Positions 41,380 to 52,454 are shown, counted from the stretch's first letter. The stretch is DNA of 64,000 nt from Phytophthora colocasiae (GCA_018806915.1 JAGKQI010000102.1:1632377-1696376), one strand, 5' to 3'. Translations and numbers: made by a program. The notes: generated from the letters alone by a model not told the origin.

Positions 41380-42180
41380 TATAACATGACAGGGACCCTC
41401 TTGAGCCATCAGACTGCACTCATGATTCTGAGCCAAAACTTGCTGAAATTGCTCTAGCGTAGTTGCTTGTGCTGATAAAGCCTGCTCCCGGTGTTCAATG
41501 CTTGTTTCCTTATCGTTAAGAAGCGCGCGTTAGGCATCCAACTTTTCCTTTGTAAACCGACAAACAACCCGGCTAGTAGTTTGGTAATGAATAGCCACTG
41601 CTCGTTTCTAACACACCTCAAGCGTAGGAGCTTTCACGCTGGCTAATTGCTGAATGCGTGCATCCTCCAATAATTTCAGGAGCTGCACAAGGAGAGTTTC
41701 ACGCATGAAGGACCAGAGCAATAGTCCGAGTTGAGGTTTGATTATGAACCAGTCCGACTTTTTCGTTCAAGTTCAATCCGAAAGCTCGTAAGTTCCGCTG
41801 CCAGGTCGATTAGCTTGCGTTCAGCTTCAATCATAACAGTGGTGAACATATAGCTAAACGGATCCATAATGTACTTACGTGCTTCTCTTTGGCTTTCGCC
41901 TGCGCCAATAGCAAGGATAACTACTGCAACAAAAAACAAAATAATCAACTACGAGTAGCCTACGAAGATTTAACAAAATAACAGCAACTGCCTTTTCTGG
42001 AAGATCAAACTATAATTTCTCGATCAGCGAAATCATTATCTTGAACGACTGGCTCAACCTGCTGAGGCTCTCGTTCGAGTTGATGCTCTTGTTTCAGCAA
42101 AGCCTCATGTCAGCGTGCTTCGAGGCGAGTAAACGGGCATCTAATATCTGCTCTTTTTGAGCTACGCGTTTAATTCATTC
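41380..42180 (-). pseudogene. Decayed coiled-coil gene remnant
   Basis: On the minus strand, protein-like Glu/Gln/Leu-rich stretches are interrupted by stops and frame changes. One open piece (41742-41948) encodes a hydrophobic N-terminal segment followed by charged sequence. Another around 41400-41560 reads like TSIEHREQALSAQATTLEQ, and a third near 42060-42170 reads VAQKEQILDARLLASKHAD. The pieces look like one former gene. I do not recognise its family. The Harbinger element begins 200 bp further right. Confidence 0.4.
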
Positions 42181-42586
42181 TCCAGGGTGTGCTCTGTCAA
42201 TATCATGGCCTCTCTCTCTCGTGCCTAGATACATAATGAACGTTGTTAGGATAACGTCCTTGCTCACAACATCTTTTTTTACCTGTAAATTCCGGTACTC
42301 GTTCACAGTTGCTGTCTGCCAAGAAGCCAAATGATAAGCAGTTGTATCGCAATGAAATCGAAGCGAATTCAACTCATTAGAGGCTTTTAGCAAATTAGTT
42401 TGGTTTCTAATTTTCAAACGAAAGTTCGGTTGCTCAAAATAGGTTGAATGCGCCTTTAGCATCAAACCGAAATGTGGACAGCACCATGTGGTGTAGTCAA
42501 GGTCAGTTTTGAGGACGAATCCACTTAAGAATAGCACAAACAAACTCGCAGGTACGAGCTCAGAAAGAAAGCTGCCGCCTAATCTA

Positions 42587-43370
42587 ATGGTATTCCGATT
42601 CTCGAATGACCAGGATAAAGAGTTGCTGCGGGAGCTCATACGCCTCAAGCCTTTTGCAGCGGTCCGTGGTACGACACTCCGCGTATGGAGCGATGTTGCA
42701 GCTTCACTCTCATCTGCCTTTGGTGTGGAGGTCAACGTGAAGCAGATTCGTGATCGTCTCACGCTTCTGAAGCAAATATTCAAGGATTCCGAAGCCGCTT
42801 CTGCTCGAGGCAGCGGGATTGAGGAGTCAGTTGATGCTGTTAACATCCAAAGCCACTACGATGAGCGCGAAGGGCTTGTACGGGAGTATGTGGCGCTGGA
42901 AGACCACTTCAAGTCAGAGAAAAACAATCAAGAACAAAAACAAAAAAAGTGATGAACAATTAGCCATGTGCGCTGAAGAAATAGTTCGAGAAAGCGCCTG
43001 TCGCCGGCAACTTCGTGCAAAATCTGACTCCGATGATTCTGTTAGTGATTGTAGTGATCCAGACAGCAGTGTTTCTCGTTGTTCAACAGTATCAAGTGCA
43101 TCATCACGAACACCACGATCGACACCAAAACGGGTGAACGCATTTCAACAGGAGATAAAACGGCAAGAAAAACGTCAGCGACAAGAGTTCGAGCTGAAGG
43201 AACAGGAGCTCCGTCAATCACAGCTGCAATTTGAACAACGACTCATTTTTGAAAAAGAAAGAGATGACCAACACCTTCGCTTTCAAGAGCGTCTACAGAA
43301 AAGCAATCAAGACCTCATCATTGAGTGTGCCAAGATTTTTAGTGCAGCAATCTCTCGGAAAGACAATTAA
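42587..43370 (+). CDS. Harbinger Myb/SANT-like DNA-binding protein, frameshifted
   Basis: The first ATG is at 42587. The first part has a trihelix/Myb-like region with regularly spaced Trp/aromatic residues (ELIRLKPFA...VWSDVAASL...IRDRLTLL). This frame stops at 42952, just after a run of seven A. The neighbouring frame then continues without interruption to 43370 with a Ser-rich linker and a Gln/Glu/Arg coiled coil. A one-base change in the A run would join them. In active Harbinger elements this partner brings the transposase to the nucleus and element ends. The break may be mutation, slippage or assembly error. Confidence 0.7.
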
Positions 43371-43386
43371 AATGAATAAAATCTGC

Positions 43387-44610
43387 CTAGTTGCTGTTTG
43401 TCCTCAAATATTCTCTGATATCTGGTGGTTTGACCCTGAAGTAGTCGCTTGCAGTATTCCCACCACGAGTGCATGTTATGCAATTGGTCATTAAGATACC
43501 AACGCGATACATTTGTCCAACAGGTTGTGTACCGACACGAAGATTCGACTTGACGTCAAGTGTTTTCCAATAGTTCACCACTTGAGAGTAAGACCACTCG
43601 ACAGACACTCTTACCTTGCTCATCTTGCTGTTAATATCCTTTTGCGCCTCGGTAAGGTTTCCAACTGCGCCTTCAAATGGGCTCAGCATCACATCGTCCC
43701 AGCCATAAGCACAGTCACCAAAAATTCTGTAGTCGGCAAAACGAAAATCGCTACGAACTTGGTCTGCAAGGCCGGATTCGGTAAACATCTTAATGTCGTG
43801 GTTGCGCCCAGGAAATGGCCTGAATAGATGGATAATAAGTCCATCAGGGGTGACTAGAGTCTGAAATTTGAGGCCATGCTTGCGCTTGTGACCATTATTA
43901 ACTGATTGCTGAGTCAACATCTTTCCAGAGCCCTTTTTCCTTGGCTGCGGACGGCAAATACCTCTAACAGTGCCATCAATAAAGCTCCAAATGTTTGTGT
44001 ATGGCGATCCGGCTTCAAAGATTGCATTTGCGTACACAGAACGTCGTGTAGCTGCGATGTGACCGCCAAATGCTAGTAGCTTCTTATACTTGACATCGAG
44101 AAAATTCAACATGTGCAAGAAAATGTTAGATATCCCGCTCTCAGAGCGACCAAAGTAGTCTTGAAGCTCGGTTCCACGTACGGGAGCGGCCAGCCTATAC
44201 AGCAAAATGCAAAGAGCTTCGATTGCTGATGCTTTTGTTCTCTCTCTCGTTATAGTTTCAGTCAAACCCATTAAATCAATAAGCATGACTAGTTCTGCTT
44301 TGGAAAACCTGAATCGTATGAGAGATTCATCCTCTGACACACTGTTGAAATTGAAAGGCACACGTCGGGTAGTCACCGGTTTCGCCATTGTAGCCAACTC
44401 TGAAAAGAATACGGCAGCTTCCAGAGTATTACCAGTCTCACGAGCTTGAAGCAAGCGCTGATACATGTACGCTGAACGATGATGACGAGGCACTCCCCGC
44501 ACAGCAGTCCTCACAAACCACTTCATGCCACTGTCGAGAGCGTATGCCGTAGCTTCACCGTCAGTTATGACAGCATCTTCCCTTGGGTCCGGCGCTTCTC
44601 TAGGATCCAT
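43387..44610 (-). CDS. Harbinger DDE_4 transposase
   Basis: The first ATG of the frame is at 44610, giving 407 residues; the open frame continues 37 codons upstream without another ATG. An N-terminal helix-turn-helix-like region (RGTELQDYFGRSESGISN) precedes the catalytic core. Candidate catalytic residues are in FIDGTVRG (D212), IFGDCAYG (D299) and VSVEWSY (E338), with the conserved GRNHDIKMF between. This pattern is the PIF/Harbinger nuclease. The frame is intact and the length typical, so it may be active. Confidence 0.9.
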   Translation of the reverse strand: MDPREAPDPREDAVITDGEATAYALDSGMKWFVRTAVRGVPRHHRSAYMYQRLLQARETGNTLEAAVFFSELATMAKPVTTRRVPFNFNSVSEDESLIRFRFSKAELVMLIDLMGLTETITRERTKASAIEALCILLYRLAAPVRGTELQDYFGRSESGISNIFLHMLNFLDVKYKKLLAFGGHIAATRRSVYANAIFEAGSPYTNIWSFIDGTVRGICRPQPRKKGSGKMLTQQSVNNGHKRKHGLKFQTLVTPDGLIIHLFRPFPGRNHDIKMFTESGLADQVRSDFRFADYRIFGDCAYGWDDVMLSPFEGAVGNLTEAQKDINSKMSKVRVSVEWSYSQVVNYWKTLDVKSNLRVGTQPVGQMYRVGILMTNCITCTRGGNTASDYFRVKPPDIREYLRTNSN

Positions 44611-44806
44611 GGCAGGTGCCGCCGATTTAGCTGTGAACGGTCGCAAATTAGGTTCTTGATATAAACCGTAATAATTAGCAATAGAACAGTAACTATAGGT
44701 TGTTTCGTCCGGTTTGGACAAGTTTGATTCGGTTTAACTTTCCTGTTGAGACCAGTGAATAGGGCAAGAATGCATACAAATTTCGGATTTGCTAAAAGCC
44801 TCTATT

Positions 44807-45149
44807 ATCTAATATTTCCTGGTTGGATCGTTGTGTTTCCCCGTCAGTATCACGTCCACCTTTTAATGAACAGAAGTGCCTCTTATCAGCGCGCCTAGGC
44901 CCAAACTCTCCGGCGAAATCTGTTCGCAGTAAGTTGTCTAGATGATCCAGCTTTTACACTATCGGAGTCCTGTGAAGAAGGGTCTGCAACATACGACGAG
45001 TTTCTTGTCACTGCTTTGACGTGACAGCGAAGAGCGCCTCCATTCAGTGACCTCTCTAGCTTGAAGCAGTATCGAAAAAATGTCGCTACATGTATTATAT
45101 ATCCAAATTTAGTGTACCGAAAATATTAAATTCGGAATTGAAGCATACA
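44807..45149. other. Intergenic region upstream of the ABHD gene
   Basis: No gene is seen. It holds the presumed promoter of the alpha/beta hydrolase gene. Confidence 0.5.
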
Positions 45150-47156
45150 ATGGTAAAGCCTTCCAGAATGAAGCCCCCTAAGGTGGCTGCGTGGAAAGTT
45201 CTATCGGTGCTGGTGGCAGTGGTGCTACTGACGCCCGTGTGGATCGTGTATGGCTTATTGGGGGCGATTCTGACGCGCCCTTCGTCCACGATAGCGAGGT
45301 CTGGACTGCAGCTCCTGGCAGGGCTTGGCGTCTGGTCCTTCTTGCAGACCTGGGGAAGTGAAACCAGCTTTACAATCCAACTACAGCTCGGTGCCTGGCT
45401 GTTGTCGCTGTTGCTAGCTCAATGGAAACTGGATCAACTCCTTGTGTTCCACGTCCGTCAAAAACCCGAGGAACGCCGTATCGGCATTGCTGGGTTTGTG
45501 ACGTTGTTTACCTTTACATCAGCCGCTGCTATGCTGCTACGAAATTCGAGTTTCCGAGATTTTTTATTATGGCAAAGCTTGTCACCTTACTCGAAGTGTA
45601 AGTATTGTTACAGATTAAAAAACATGAGCTACACTGCTAACTACGCGCTTTTGAATAAGTCAGACATCTTTTGGACAATCTACACAATACTGCCACTGGG
45701 CATTACGATTTCTGAGGCAAGACTATGGATCCCTGCGAGATACTCGGAGCTGCAACGCCTGGAGCACGAAATTATCGAACGCAATGTAAACGTACCCTTT
45801 CATGCAGTGAAAGTCGCTGGCTTAGGAACGGTGCATGTACCTTGTACTGCACCAGCTAGTGAAGAGATGAAGCCTCCGCTGGTCCTTCTTCACGGATATG
45901 CTGCTGGGAATGCGCTGTGGGCATGCGCAAGTGACTCCATAGATTATTCATTTTTGATGGCCCTCTCTGACTTTTATGAATTGTGTGTATACCCTGTTAG
46001 AACTTCGAGGAGCTCTCAAAACACTACGATGTGGTACGTTGCTCAGTGAATGCACCCGCTAGAATAATCTCTTTTTTACATGTTACCTACCTATTTACGC
46101 TCGTGCAGTATGCTGTCGAGTGGCTGGGAACAGGAAAATCAGATCGCCCAAAGTTCATTTCCTACGAGGTAAGTTCGTACGATCTTTCTGGTTCGCCCAC
46201 TTAGAAGTATCTAATGCGTTGGATAGTGGGGATATGTGAATGGTGTCATGGTCGATGCACTAGAAAATTGGCGAAAGGAGTTGAAGGAAAGTTGGATTTG
46301 GGTTTAATACCAGTTGTCAGGGATTGCTGTGACAACACTAACACTTGTACGTTTATTCATGCAGATCGAAAAGTTTTATCTGGGAGGTCACTCAATGGGA
46401 GTAAGTGTGCCCTTGGTGCCCTTGGAAGTGATCCTTTCTCCGTTCAGTTTTACTGATTTTGGACGAGTGTGGTTCTTACGTAGGCAATGTTCGCGACTTC
46501 GTACACGGTCAAGTACCCAGGCCGTATTAAGCACTTAGTACTTATTTCTCCTGCTGGTGTTGGACATCCGCCTGCATCGAAGGGCTTGCCTCTTGGTCTA
46601 CGCATTTTCCGCTCCATTTGGAACTTCCAACTGACACCCATGGTGCGTGTGCTGCTGGTTATTCACTATAACTACCTTCTAACGCAATATTTGATGCACA
46701 TATTAGAGTGTCGTGAGGTACGCTGGTCCGCTCGGACCACGCTTTCTGCGCTTCATCACATCGCTGCGTGTAAGCGTGATGCCCGAGGCGAGCTGCATTC
46801 GCCGTGGACTCATTCCTGTAGAGATGCTGGCGGCTTATTGGTACAACAATTGGGCCTTAGAGAAATCTGGGGAAATTGCCATGCACTCGCACTTACTGCC
46901 GGGGGTGTATGCCAAGAGACCCTTGTGCGAAATGCTGACACCAGAGAATGTCCACGCTCCTATCACTTTCATTTACGGCGGCGGACCCGACTGGATGAGC
47001 TCCAGCCATGGCGAAAAGGTAGCGAAGACGTTCGATGGCAAGCAGAGTGTCGAGGTTGTTCTGGTGCCCGAAGCAGGACATCAGCTCTTCATGGACAACG
47101 CAGCAGAATTCAACAAGATGCTGCTCGCGGCTCTCATCAGAAATGTCACTACATAA
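45150..47156 (+). CDS. Alpha/beta hydrolase, ABHD4/5-like, eight exons
   Basis: Exons are 45150-45597, 45664-45926, 46001-46033, 46109-46168, 46227-46301, 46365-46400, 46484-46642 and 46707-47156, keeping frame throughout and giving 507 residues. Three or four N-terminal hydrophobic segments (to about residue 165) suggest a membrane anchor. The hydrolase core has LLHGYAAGN (oxyanion region), the nucleophile elbow GGHSMG, the acid region ITFIYGGGPDW and the catalytic His in AGHQLFMD. That last phrase also fits the HX4D acyltransferase motif of ABHD4/5 (CGI-58). A role in phospholipid or lipid-droplet metabolism is likely from the family. The second intron has a GC donor (GCAAGT at 45927). A decayed paralogue lies at 51061. 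Confidence 0.85.
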
Positions 47157-47258
47157 TCAGTGTGGCACGTAATCAAACCTGTCTTATAGACTTGAAACCT
47201 GTCTTGAAGAATGAATACTTGTCCCTCCGGAATGTTGGTCAGTGACGCACCCCAACTG

Positions 47259-47405
47259 GAAAAAACTTAAAATCTGTTGCAGAACTACTGAATGACCTGT
47301 TACCCCCGAATCTACTGAAAACCTGTTACTGGAGTCTGAATGCCTGTTGCACCGATTAGGTTCTCAAAGCGCAACAGAAATTCAAGGCTGAAAACCTGTT
47401 AGAAG
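47259..47405. repeat. MULE left terminal inverted repeat
   Basis: This is the inverted partner of about 50690-50831. The strongest match is 47266-47351. It is rich in the repeated word CCTGTT. Confidence 0.8.
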
Positions 47406-47451
47406 TTGGCATTAAGATGAATATGCAATGATATCTCGTTCTAGGGTACGT

Positions 47452-49393
47452 TTATAGCGCTCCGATGTTTCTCGCTCGAATAATTCCTTGTACCAGCTCT
47501 TCAACTTGATAATAGAGAACATCACCGTGCAGATACGATACACTCCACTCGAAAACACCGTCTTCTTCGGAAAGTCGGCACCCAGCAACTTGCCCCACCC
47601 TGTGTTCACGGAATTGAGCATCTCCATCCTCTACATCGAATTCTTCCACGTATGGCCAACGAAGTGGACGCCCTGGTTGCTGTGTAAACAGAGAAATTAG
47701 TTTATTGGCACTAAAGAAATCATCTGAGGACGGGTCCTCCCGGTCCAGTGGCCCGCCAATTTGTCTCGGCCTTCCAGGAGGCTCTCGCATTGGAATGTGG
47801 TGCATTGCTGTCGATAAGTCCAGCTTGTCCAGTAGACTCAAGGACGCAATTACGTGGGCACACACCTATCCAGAGTGCATGTACCTCTTACAGGTACATG
47901 TAATTGCCTCTCGGATTGACTCGACCTGCGTAGTTAAAAACAATAAAAACAGATAGGTAAAGATTAGATATCAACTGCTTACTACGTCAAACAAGCACGT
48001 ACATCTTGAAGTTGCCACGTCGGTACCATGGAAAAATTGGGGAGATTTATCGCACGTGCTCGGTCGACCGCTACGTTTTGCAAGGACAGAAAGTCAAATG
48101 AAGCTGTGTTTATTGGCGATCGTCGTCCAAGCCGACCGGACATTGACAATATGAATCTAGAAGTAAATAGAAAACAGTGATGAGACCGATATCCACATTG
48201 ATTTTTAAGGAAGATAACGTACTTTTGGCTTCGGTCTGTGGTGACACACGATCCACAAAGGCTGTTAACCTTCACCATCGACTTCATGCTGTTGAACACA
48301 ATTCTTTCGGGCGCAGTTCGATCTCCTTGAGGAAATACTTCTTGGTGATTCGCTGCCTGAATCAAATAAGCGGTTGCCTTTATGACGCTTTCGGTAGGTA
48401 GCGGTCCTACAATAAAAACAATCTTGTTGAATATTTTGATTGAAAACACATATCTTTGAGGCGCTTACCTTCGCAGTAATGACGATACACAGGTTGTGGT
48501 CCGCCGTCAGTGTCGTACAACAAAACGCGCGGTAGGACGCTGTTTAACACCGTTTCAGTAGGAGCTTTTTTGAAATCGGAAACAATAACCTTTATCACTC
48601 GGTGGTGAGCCTCGATTGGTTGCTGTGTAGGGAGAAACCCTGGAATTGAAGATCCATTCACAAACCACCTCTCCCATCTAGGAGTTAAATACATATCCTG
48701 GAACCAATCCGCATACGCTTCTTCACCAGCAATTTTCCACGCTCGAATAACTCGTTTAGACAGAGCTCTGAATTGCTGCAATGAGCGCGAAAGGTGCAAC
48801 ATTTTCAAATGCGAGACGATATTCTCCAAGTAGGACTTGTCTGAAAGACGTTGGATGTTCTTCGACTTCTTGGCTGAGCGAAGAAGATGCTCCCAGCAAG
48901 TTAGAATCTCTATAGTCGGCCAAACCGCCTCCAGTGCAGACGCAATAGCATCGCTGTGGTCAATACTGCAACTGACGACGAGAACCTCCACATCTAGAAA
49001 TTCACGAGCACATCTAATTAAAGTGCGAAACATTTTCTCGTATGCGTATGTGCACTCGGCCCTTACAAACATGTACAACCACGGTTGAAACGTTTGCACG
49101 TATGCAGCTCGAGATCGTTGGACGGATATTCCACCACAGTCTACTAAAGACCACCCACCGAAATGTAGTCGGTAGGTACCGTCTGTAGCCATCACAAGAG
49201 AGTCATGTTGTCCTTCAACCGCAGCGGCAACACCACGAAAAAGAGCACGAGATGTCATAATTAAACCAATTGACTGAACAGACAGTCCCGACTCCATACT
49301 TGTGTGCTCGAAAGTATCCAAAACAATTAGTTCTTGCATAGCGACACTATCTGAAAGTTCAACGCGGTCAAAGTCCTCTCGTGATCTACACAA
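47452..49393 (-). pseudogene. MULE transposase with SWIM zinc finger, interrupted
   Basis: The main open part (48407-49393) contains the MULE DDE region: VMATDGTYRLHFGG with the first Asp, SIDHSDAIASALEAVWP with the second, and the CWEH signature. A plausible intron (donor GTAAGC near 48472, acceptor TAG near 48408) joins it to sequence ending near 48000. After another likely intron the SWIM finger reads CTCKRYMHSG-stop-VCAHVIASL. The TAG at 47866-47868 stands where Trp is usual, so a single TGG-to-TAG change inactivates it. The downstream 137 codons stay open to 47452. Upstream of 49393 the frame meets a stop at 49430-49432, so the N-terminus is also damaged or spliced differently. Confidence 0.75.
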
Positions 49394-49432
49394 TCTTGAA
49401 CTAGCCCAGTTGCGTAAGTGACATTGAAATTA

Positions 49433-50689
49433 TCGATTTCCCAGCCTCCGGCAACACTTGCGTCAATTGAGTCTGACGCTTCAAAACAAAATATACAACA
49501 TAAAAATACACACGCATTTACTAAAAACAAAACCACGAAGAGTCCTGTTCTCTACTGCATACTGTAGATTAAGCTGATGTGTTGTCATTCAATAGTAGTG
49601 GTCACGATCTCGTGCAGCCAAATGAGGAGCAGATTCACCAGGAAAGCACATCTCGTATTTTCGTACATACTGAGAAGTACATGGAGATTAGTATGGTGAA
49701 CCAAGAACTTATTTTACGACCCGGAACAACTACCTGACGTGGAGTAAAGACCTTCCATGCCAAACCCCTGTGTCCCACAAGACATTCTTCCCGACCTACA
49801 AGACTTCTTCAGAAGTCACCTGGAAGAGCGTAACCCGCCTACTGGCGGGTAAACAAGGTGAATACTAGACATAGCTAGATCACGTATCATCGGGGGACCC
49901 TGTGGCTGGGCGCTAGTTGTTATCGAGACCTGCTTCAACCATATTTAGGCCGATCCGTTCCACCACAACAGCGTGGGCCAAGCCAGGGAACAACGTGGTA
50001 GGCAGGAAGGGCAACGTAGCTGGGTAGAGTGTAGAGGGACTGCATAGCGGTTGGAGGGAACAACGTGGTAGGACAGGAAGGGCAACGTAGCTGGGTAGAG
50101 TGTAGAGAGACTGCATAGCGGTTGGAGGGAGAAACGAGCCGTGGTCTGCCGCTCGACTCTTAGTCAGAGATTTACGTAGGAGGATCGTGAGTGTGAGACT
50201 GTAGAATCCACAGTTACTTGGTCGCCGGAAGATCCACGGGTTGTGCATGTACGCTGGGTCAGAGAGACAGGTACGCCGCGCACAGCGTCGCACTACGACA
50301 AGCGTAGCAGACCCCATAGTGTAGACAGTAGAAAGGTCGTGGACCGCGGAGTAAGACGGTGGGGGCCAGGCGTTGCGAGTGTGCGGTGGCGCCCAGACCT
50401 AGGAGTAGCACACCAAGTGCATGTTGCTAGCGGGGACGTTCTAAAGACCACACGGACAGGTTGCGGATATGGTCCTCACCCGGACGTCTCTACGCCTGCC
50501 GACCTGCAGGGACGGATTAGTACCGTACGTCTACCAGGCGAGCGCACACGCCTGGCGGCGGCCAGGCAAGCTGATGTAACGACGAGGACCACTGAGTTGG
50601 CTTTTACCTTGTTTCTTCCTTAGGGCGTTGCCCCCCCCCCCCCTCCATTACAAGACACAAAAACCAAATTTTTCAGCACATATAAATGT
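49433..50689. other. Non-coding right part of the MULE
   Basis: No gene is supported. Base composition becomes GC-richer from about 49900 to 50620, unlike the rest of the element, suggesting captured or inserted foreign sequence. A hairpin ACCCGCC-TACT-GGCGGGT occurs near 49836-49853. A run of fourteen C starts near 50629. Confidence 0.5.
49986..50126. repeat. Two-copy tandem repeat of about 70 bp
   Basis: Units 49986-50055 and 50056-50126 start GGGAACAACGTGGTAGG and end CATAGCGGTTGGA. They differ by one inserted base and one substitution, so the duplication is recent. Confidence 0.9.
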
Positions 50690-50831
50690 AACAGATTTTC
50701 AGACTTGAAAATCTGTTGCGCTAATCTCCCCTTAAGTGCGCAACAGGCATTCAGACTCCAGTAACAGGTTTTCAGTAGATTGGGGGGTAACAGGTCATTC
50801 AGTAGTTCTGCAACAGATATTAAGTAGCAGC
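50690..50831. repeat. MULE right terminal inverted repeat
   Basis: This is the reverse complement of the left end. The 11-bp target duplication CACCCCAACTG follows immediately. Confidence 0.8.
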
Positions 50832-51060
50832 CACCCCAACTGAGGACGATTAATCCTCGTGCAGCATAAGTGATTCTTCCTCTGGATGACAACTGCGACT
50901 TATGCTGCGACTATTACGCCCCGTAGCTGCCACCACAGGTAGGCATTGCATCCGTTGCATTCTCGACAGTTTTTTTTTCCTGTGTGTAGTAGATCACTGA
51001 GGTTTCAATGCTGAAGCGGTGCTGCTTGCCGCAGGTGTAGCGACCGAAGGCCAACTCTGG

Positions 51061-52423
51061 CACTGGGTTCCTGCCAGCTACGCGGAAGCTCGAGGAGGCA
51101 GAGCGCAAGATCCTCACATCGCGCTATCCCGACGCCCTTTGAGATGAAGAAGGTCGCACAATTGGGCACAGTGGTGGTACCGTGCACCGATGAAAAGAAA
51201 CGAGAAAGTGCCAAGAACCTCGTCCTCATCCACGGATTCGCTGGCGGCAACGCTGTATGGGCGATGGTAAGTCTACTGATGGATTAAGCTGTCTTGCGTA
51301 GAACTCGTTGTGACTGGGTTGTGCTTGTCTTCAGAATTTGGAGAAGCTGTCCAAGCATTTCAATGTGGTACCCTACGCCCTTTGCATTTTAAACTGTTTA
51401 TTTATTGACTTATGAACGATCATGGCAGTATGCGGTGGAATGGATTGGTGTTGGCCGCTCGGATCGTCCCTGACTTCAACTTTACAGACGTAAGCGTTCT
51501 GTTTGTGTTGATGTTGATGGCTGGGCTCGCTTAATAATAATGGATTGGCTTCGTTGTTTGTGGTGCAGTACGACAGCGCTGATGATTTTATTGTGGGTGC
51601 ATTCGAGAAGTGGCAACAAGAGATTAAGCTACAGAACTTTGATTTGTGTGCCCACCCATGGGGTAAGTTATTTAGATATCGGATAACTTAATAACCTGGA
51701 GATCTGACACTTTGTGCATTCCAGGCAATCTTTTGCATCAACGTATGCAACTAAAGCATCCAGAGCAAGTCAATGTACGTGTGTCGTCTATTACCTGTCC
51801 CTCCATATACACTTAATTAACTAAGTTTTCATCGCACAGCATTTGGTACTAGCCTCTCCAGCTGGAGTACCACACGCTCCACCGCCACCAGATCCGACTA
51901 CAGAGTGAAGGTAAAGCAGTGAATCGCTCGTGGCTGAGACGTATGGTCTTCTCAGCCTGGGGAGAATGGTGTGACGCCGATGTCTCTTGCCTGTTTCGTG
52001 GGGCCGTACGGCCCAAAGCTCGTTCAGAACGTGGTGCACCGTCGAACCTTGTTCATGTCGGAGGGAAGTGCCATGCGGGATGGACGTGTCGATTTAAAAC
52101 GAATTGGCCGAATACGTGTACAACACCATTGGGCGTTAAAGCCGAGTGGAGAGCGCGCGATGACTACGCATCTCGCTCCAGGTGCGCATGCTGTTCGTCC
52201 TCTGGTAGATGTGCTTCAGCCTGAAAAGGTGAAGATGCCGCTAACATTCATCTATGGCGAATACGACTGGATGGACTATCGCAATGGACTCAGTATTGTG
52301 GAGCGTTTCAAAGAGAATGGCCGCGCTGCTGATCTTTATCGTGTGCCAAACGGAGGCCACCAAATGTTCATGGAGAACCCCGACGACTTTAGCCGCATTC
52401 TCATCGAGAGTTTGGAAAGATAG
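51061..52423 (+). pseudogene. Decayed ABHD4/5-like paralogue
   Basis: Blocks collinear with the gene at 45150 follow in order. They include a WVPASY start, PFEMKKVAQLGTV, LVLIHGFAGGNAVWAM with a GTAAGT donor at the equivalent position, NLEKLSKHFNV, YAVEWIGVGRSDRP, HLVLASPAGV, and an open last exon (51971-52423) ending near GGHQMFMENPDD. Introns sit at the same places as in the intact paralogue. Frameshifts occur near 51080, 51140, 51470 and 51750. The nucleophile elbow reads CAHP instead of GHS near 51650, so the catalytic Ser is lost. Several independent lesions make true pseudogenisation more likely than error. It arose by tandem duplication before the MULE insertion. Confidence 0.78.
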
Positions 52424-52454
52424 ACAACAGACGAATAGACCTTATTGCTCGGAA

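Larger units (their letters stand above)
42379..44803. mobile_element. PIF/Harbinger transposon with both genes and ends
   Basis: A perfect 17-bp terminal inverted repeat, AGAGGCTTTTAGCAAAT, lies at 42379-42395 and, reversed, at 44787-44803. ATT flanks both ends (42376-42378 and 44804-44806), giving a 3-bp target duplication as expected for Harbinger elements. The element is 2,425 bp. It holds the two genes typical of the superfamily: a DDE_4-type transposase and a Myb/SANT-like protein, convergent with 16 bp between their ends. The Myb-like gene has a frameshift in a poly-A run, so the element is almost but not certainly autonomous. Confidence 0.88.
47259..50831. mobile_element. Mutator-like element (MULE) between the ABHD paralogues
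   Basis: The 11-bp CACCCCAACTG at 47248-47258 is repeated exactly at 50832-50842, a target duplication of Mutator length. Long inverted repeats start at both ends. From 47266 to about 47351 they match the reverse complement of the right end with few differences (shared CTGTTGCAGAACTACTGAATG... and GGAGTCTGAATGCCTGTTGC). Similarity continues patchily to about 47405. Inside is a MULE transposase gene with introns and at least one nonsense codon. The right third is non-coding and includes a tandem duplication. The total length is 3,573 bp. Confidence 0.87.

Noticed and set aside
45598..45663. Treating this stretch as exon of the ABHD gene
   Set aside because: It is open without splicing, but a strong GTAAGT donor and CAG acceptor give a 66-nt in-frame intron and a smoother membrane segment; retained as possible but not preferred.
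50056..50126. CRISPR-like array
   Set aside because: There are only two adjacent 70-bp units with no spacers; this is a simple tandem duplication.
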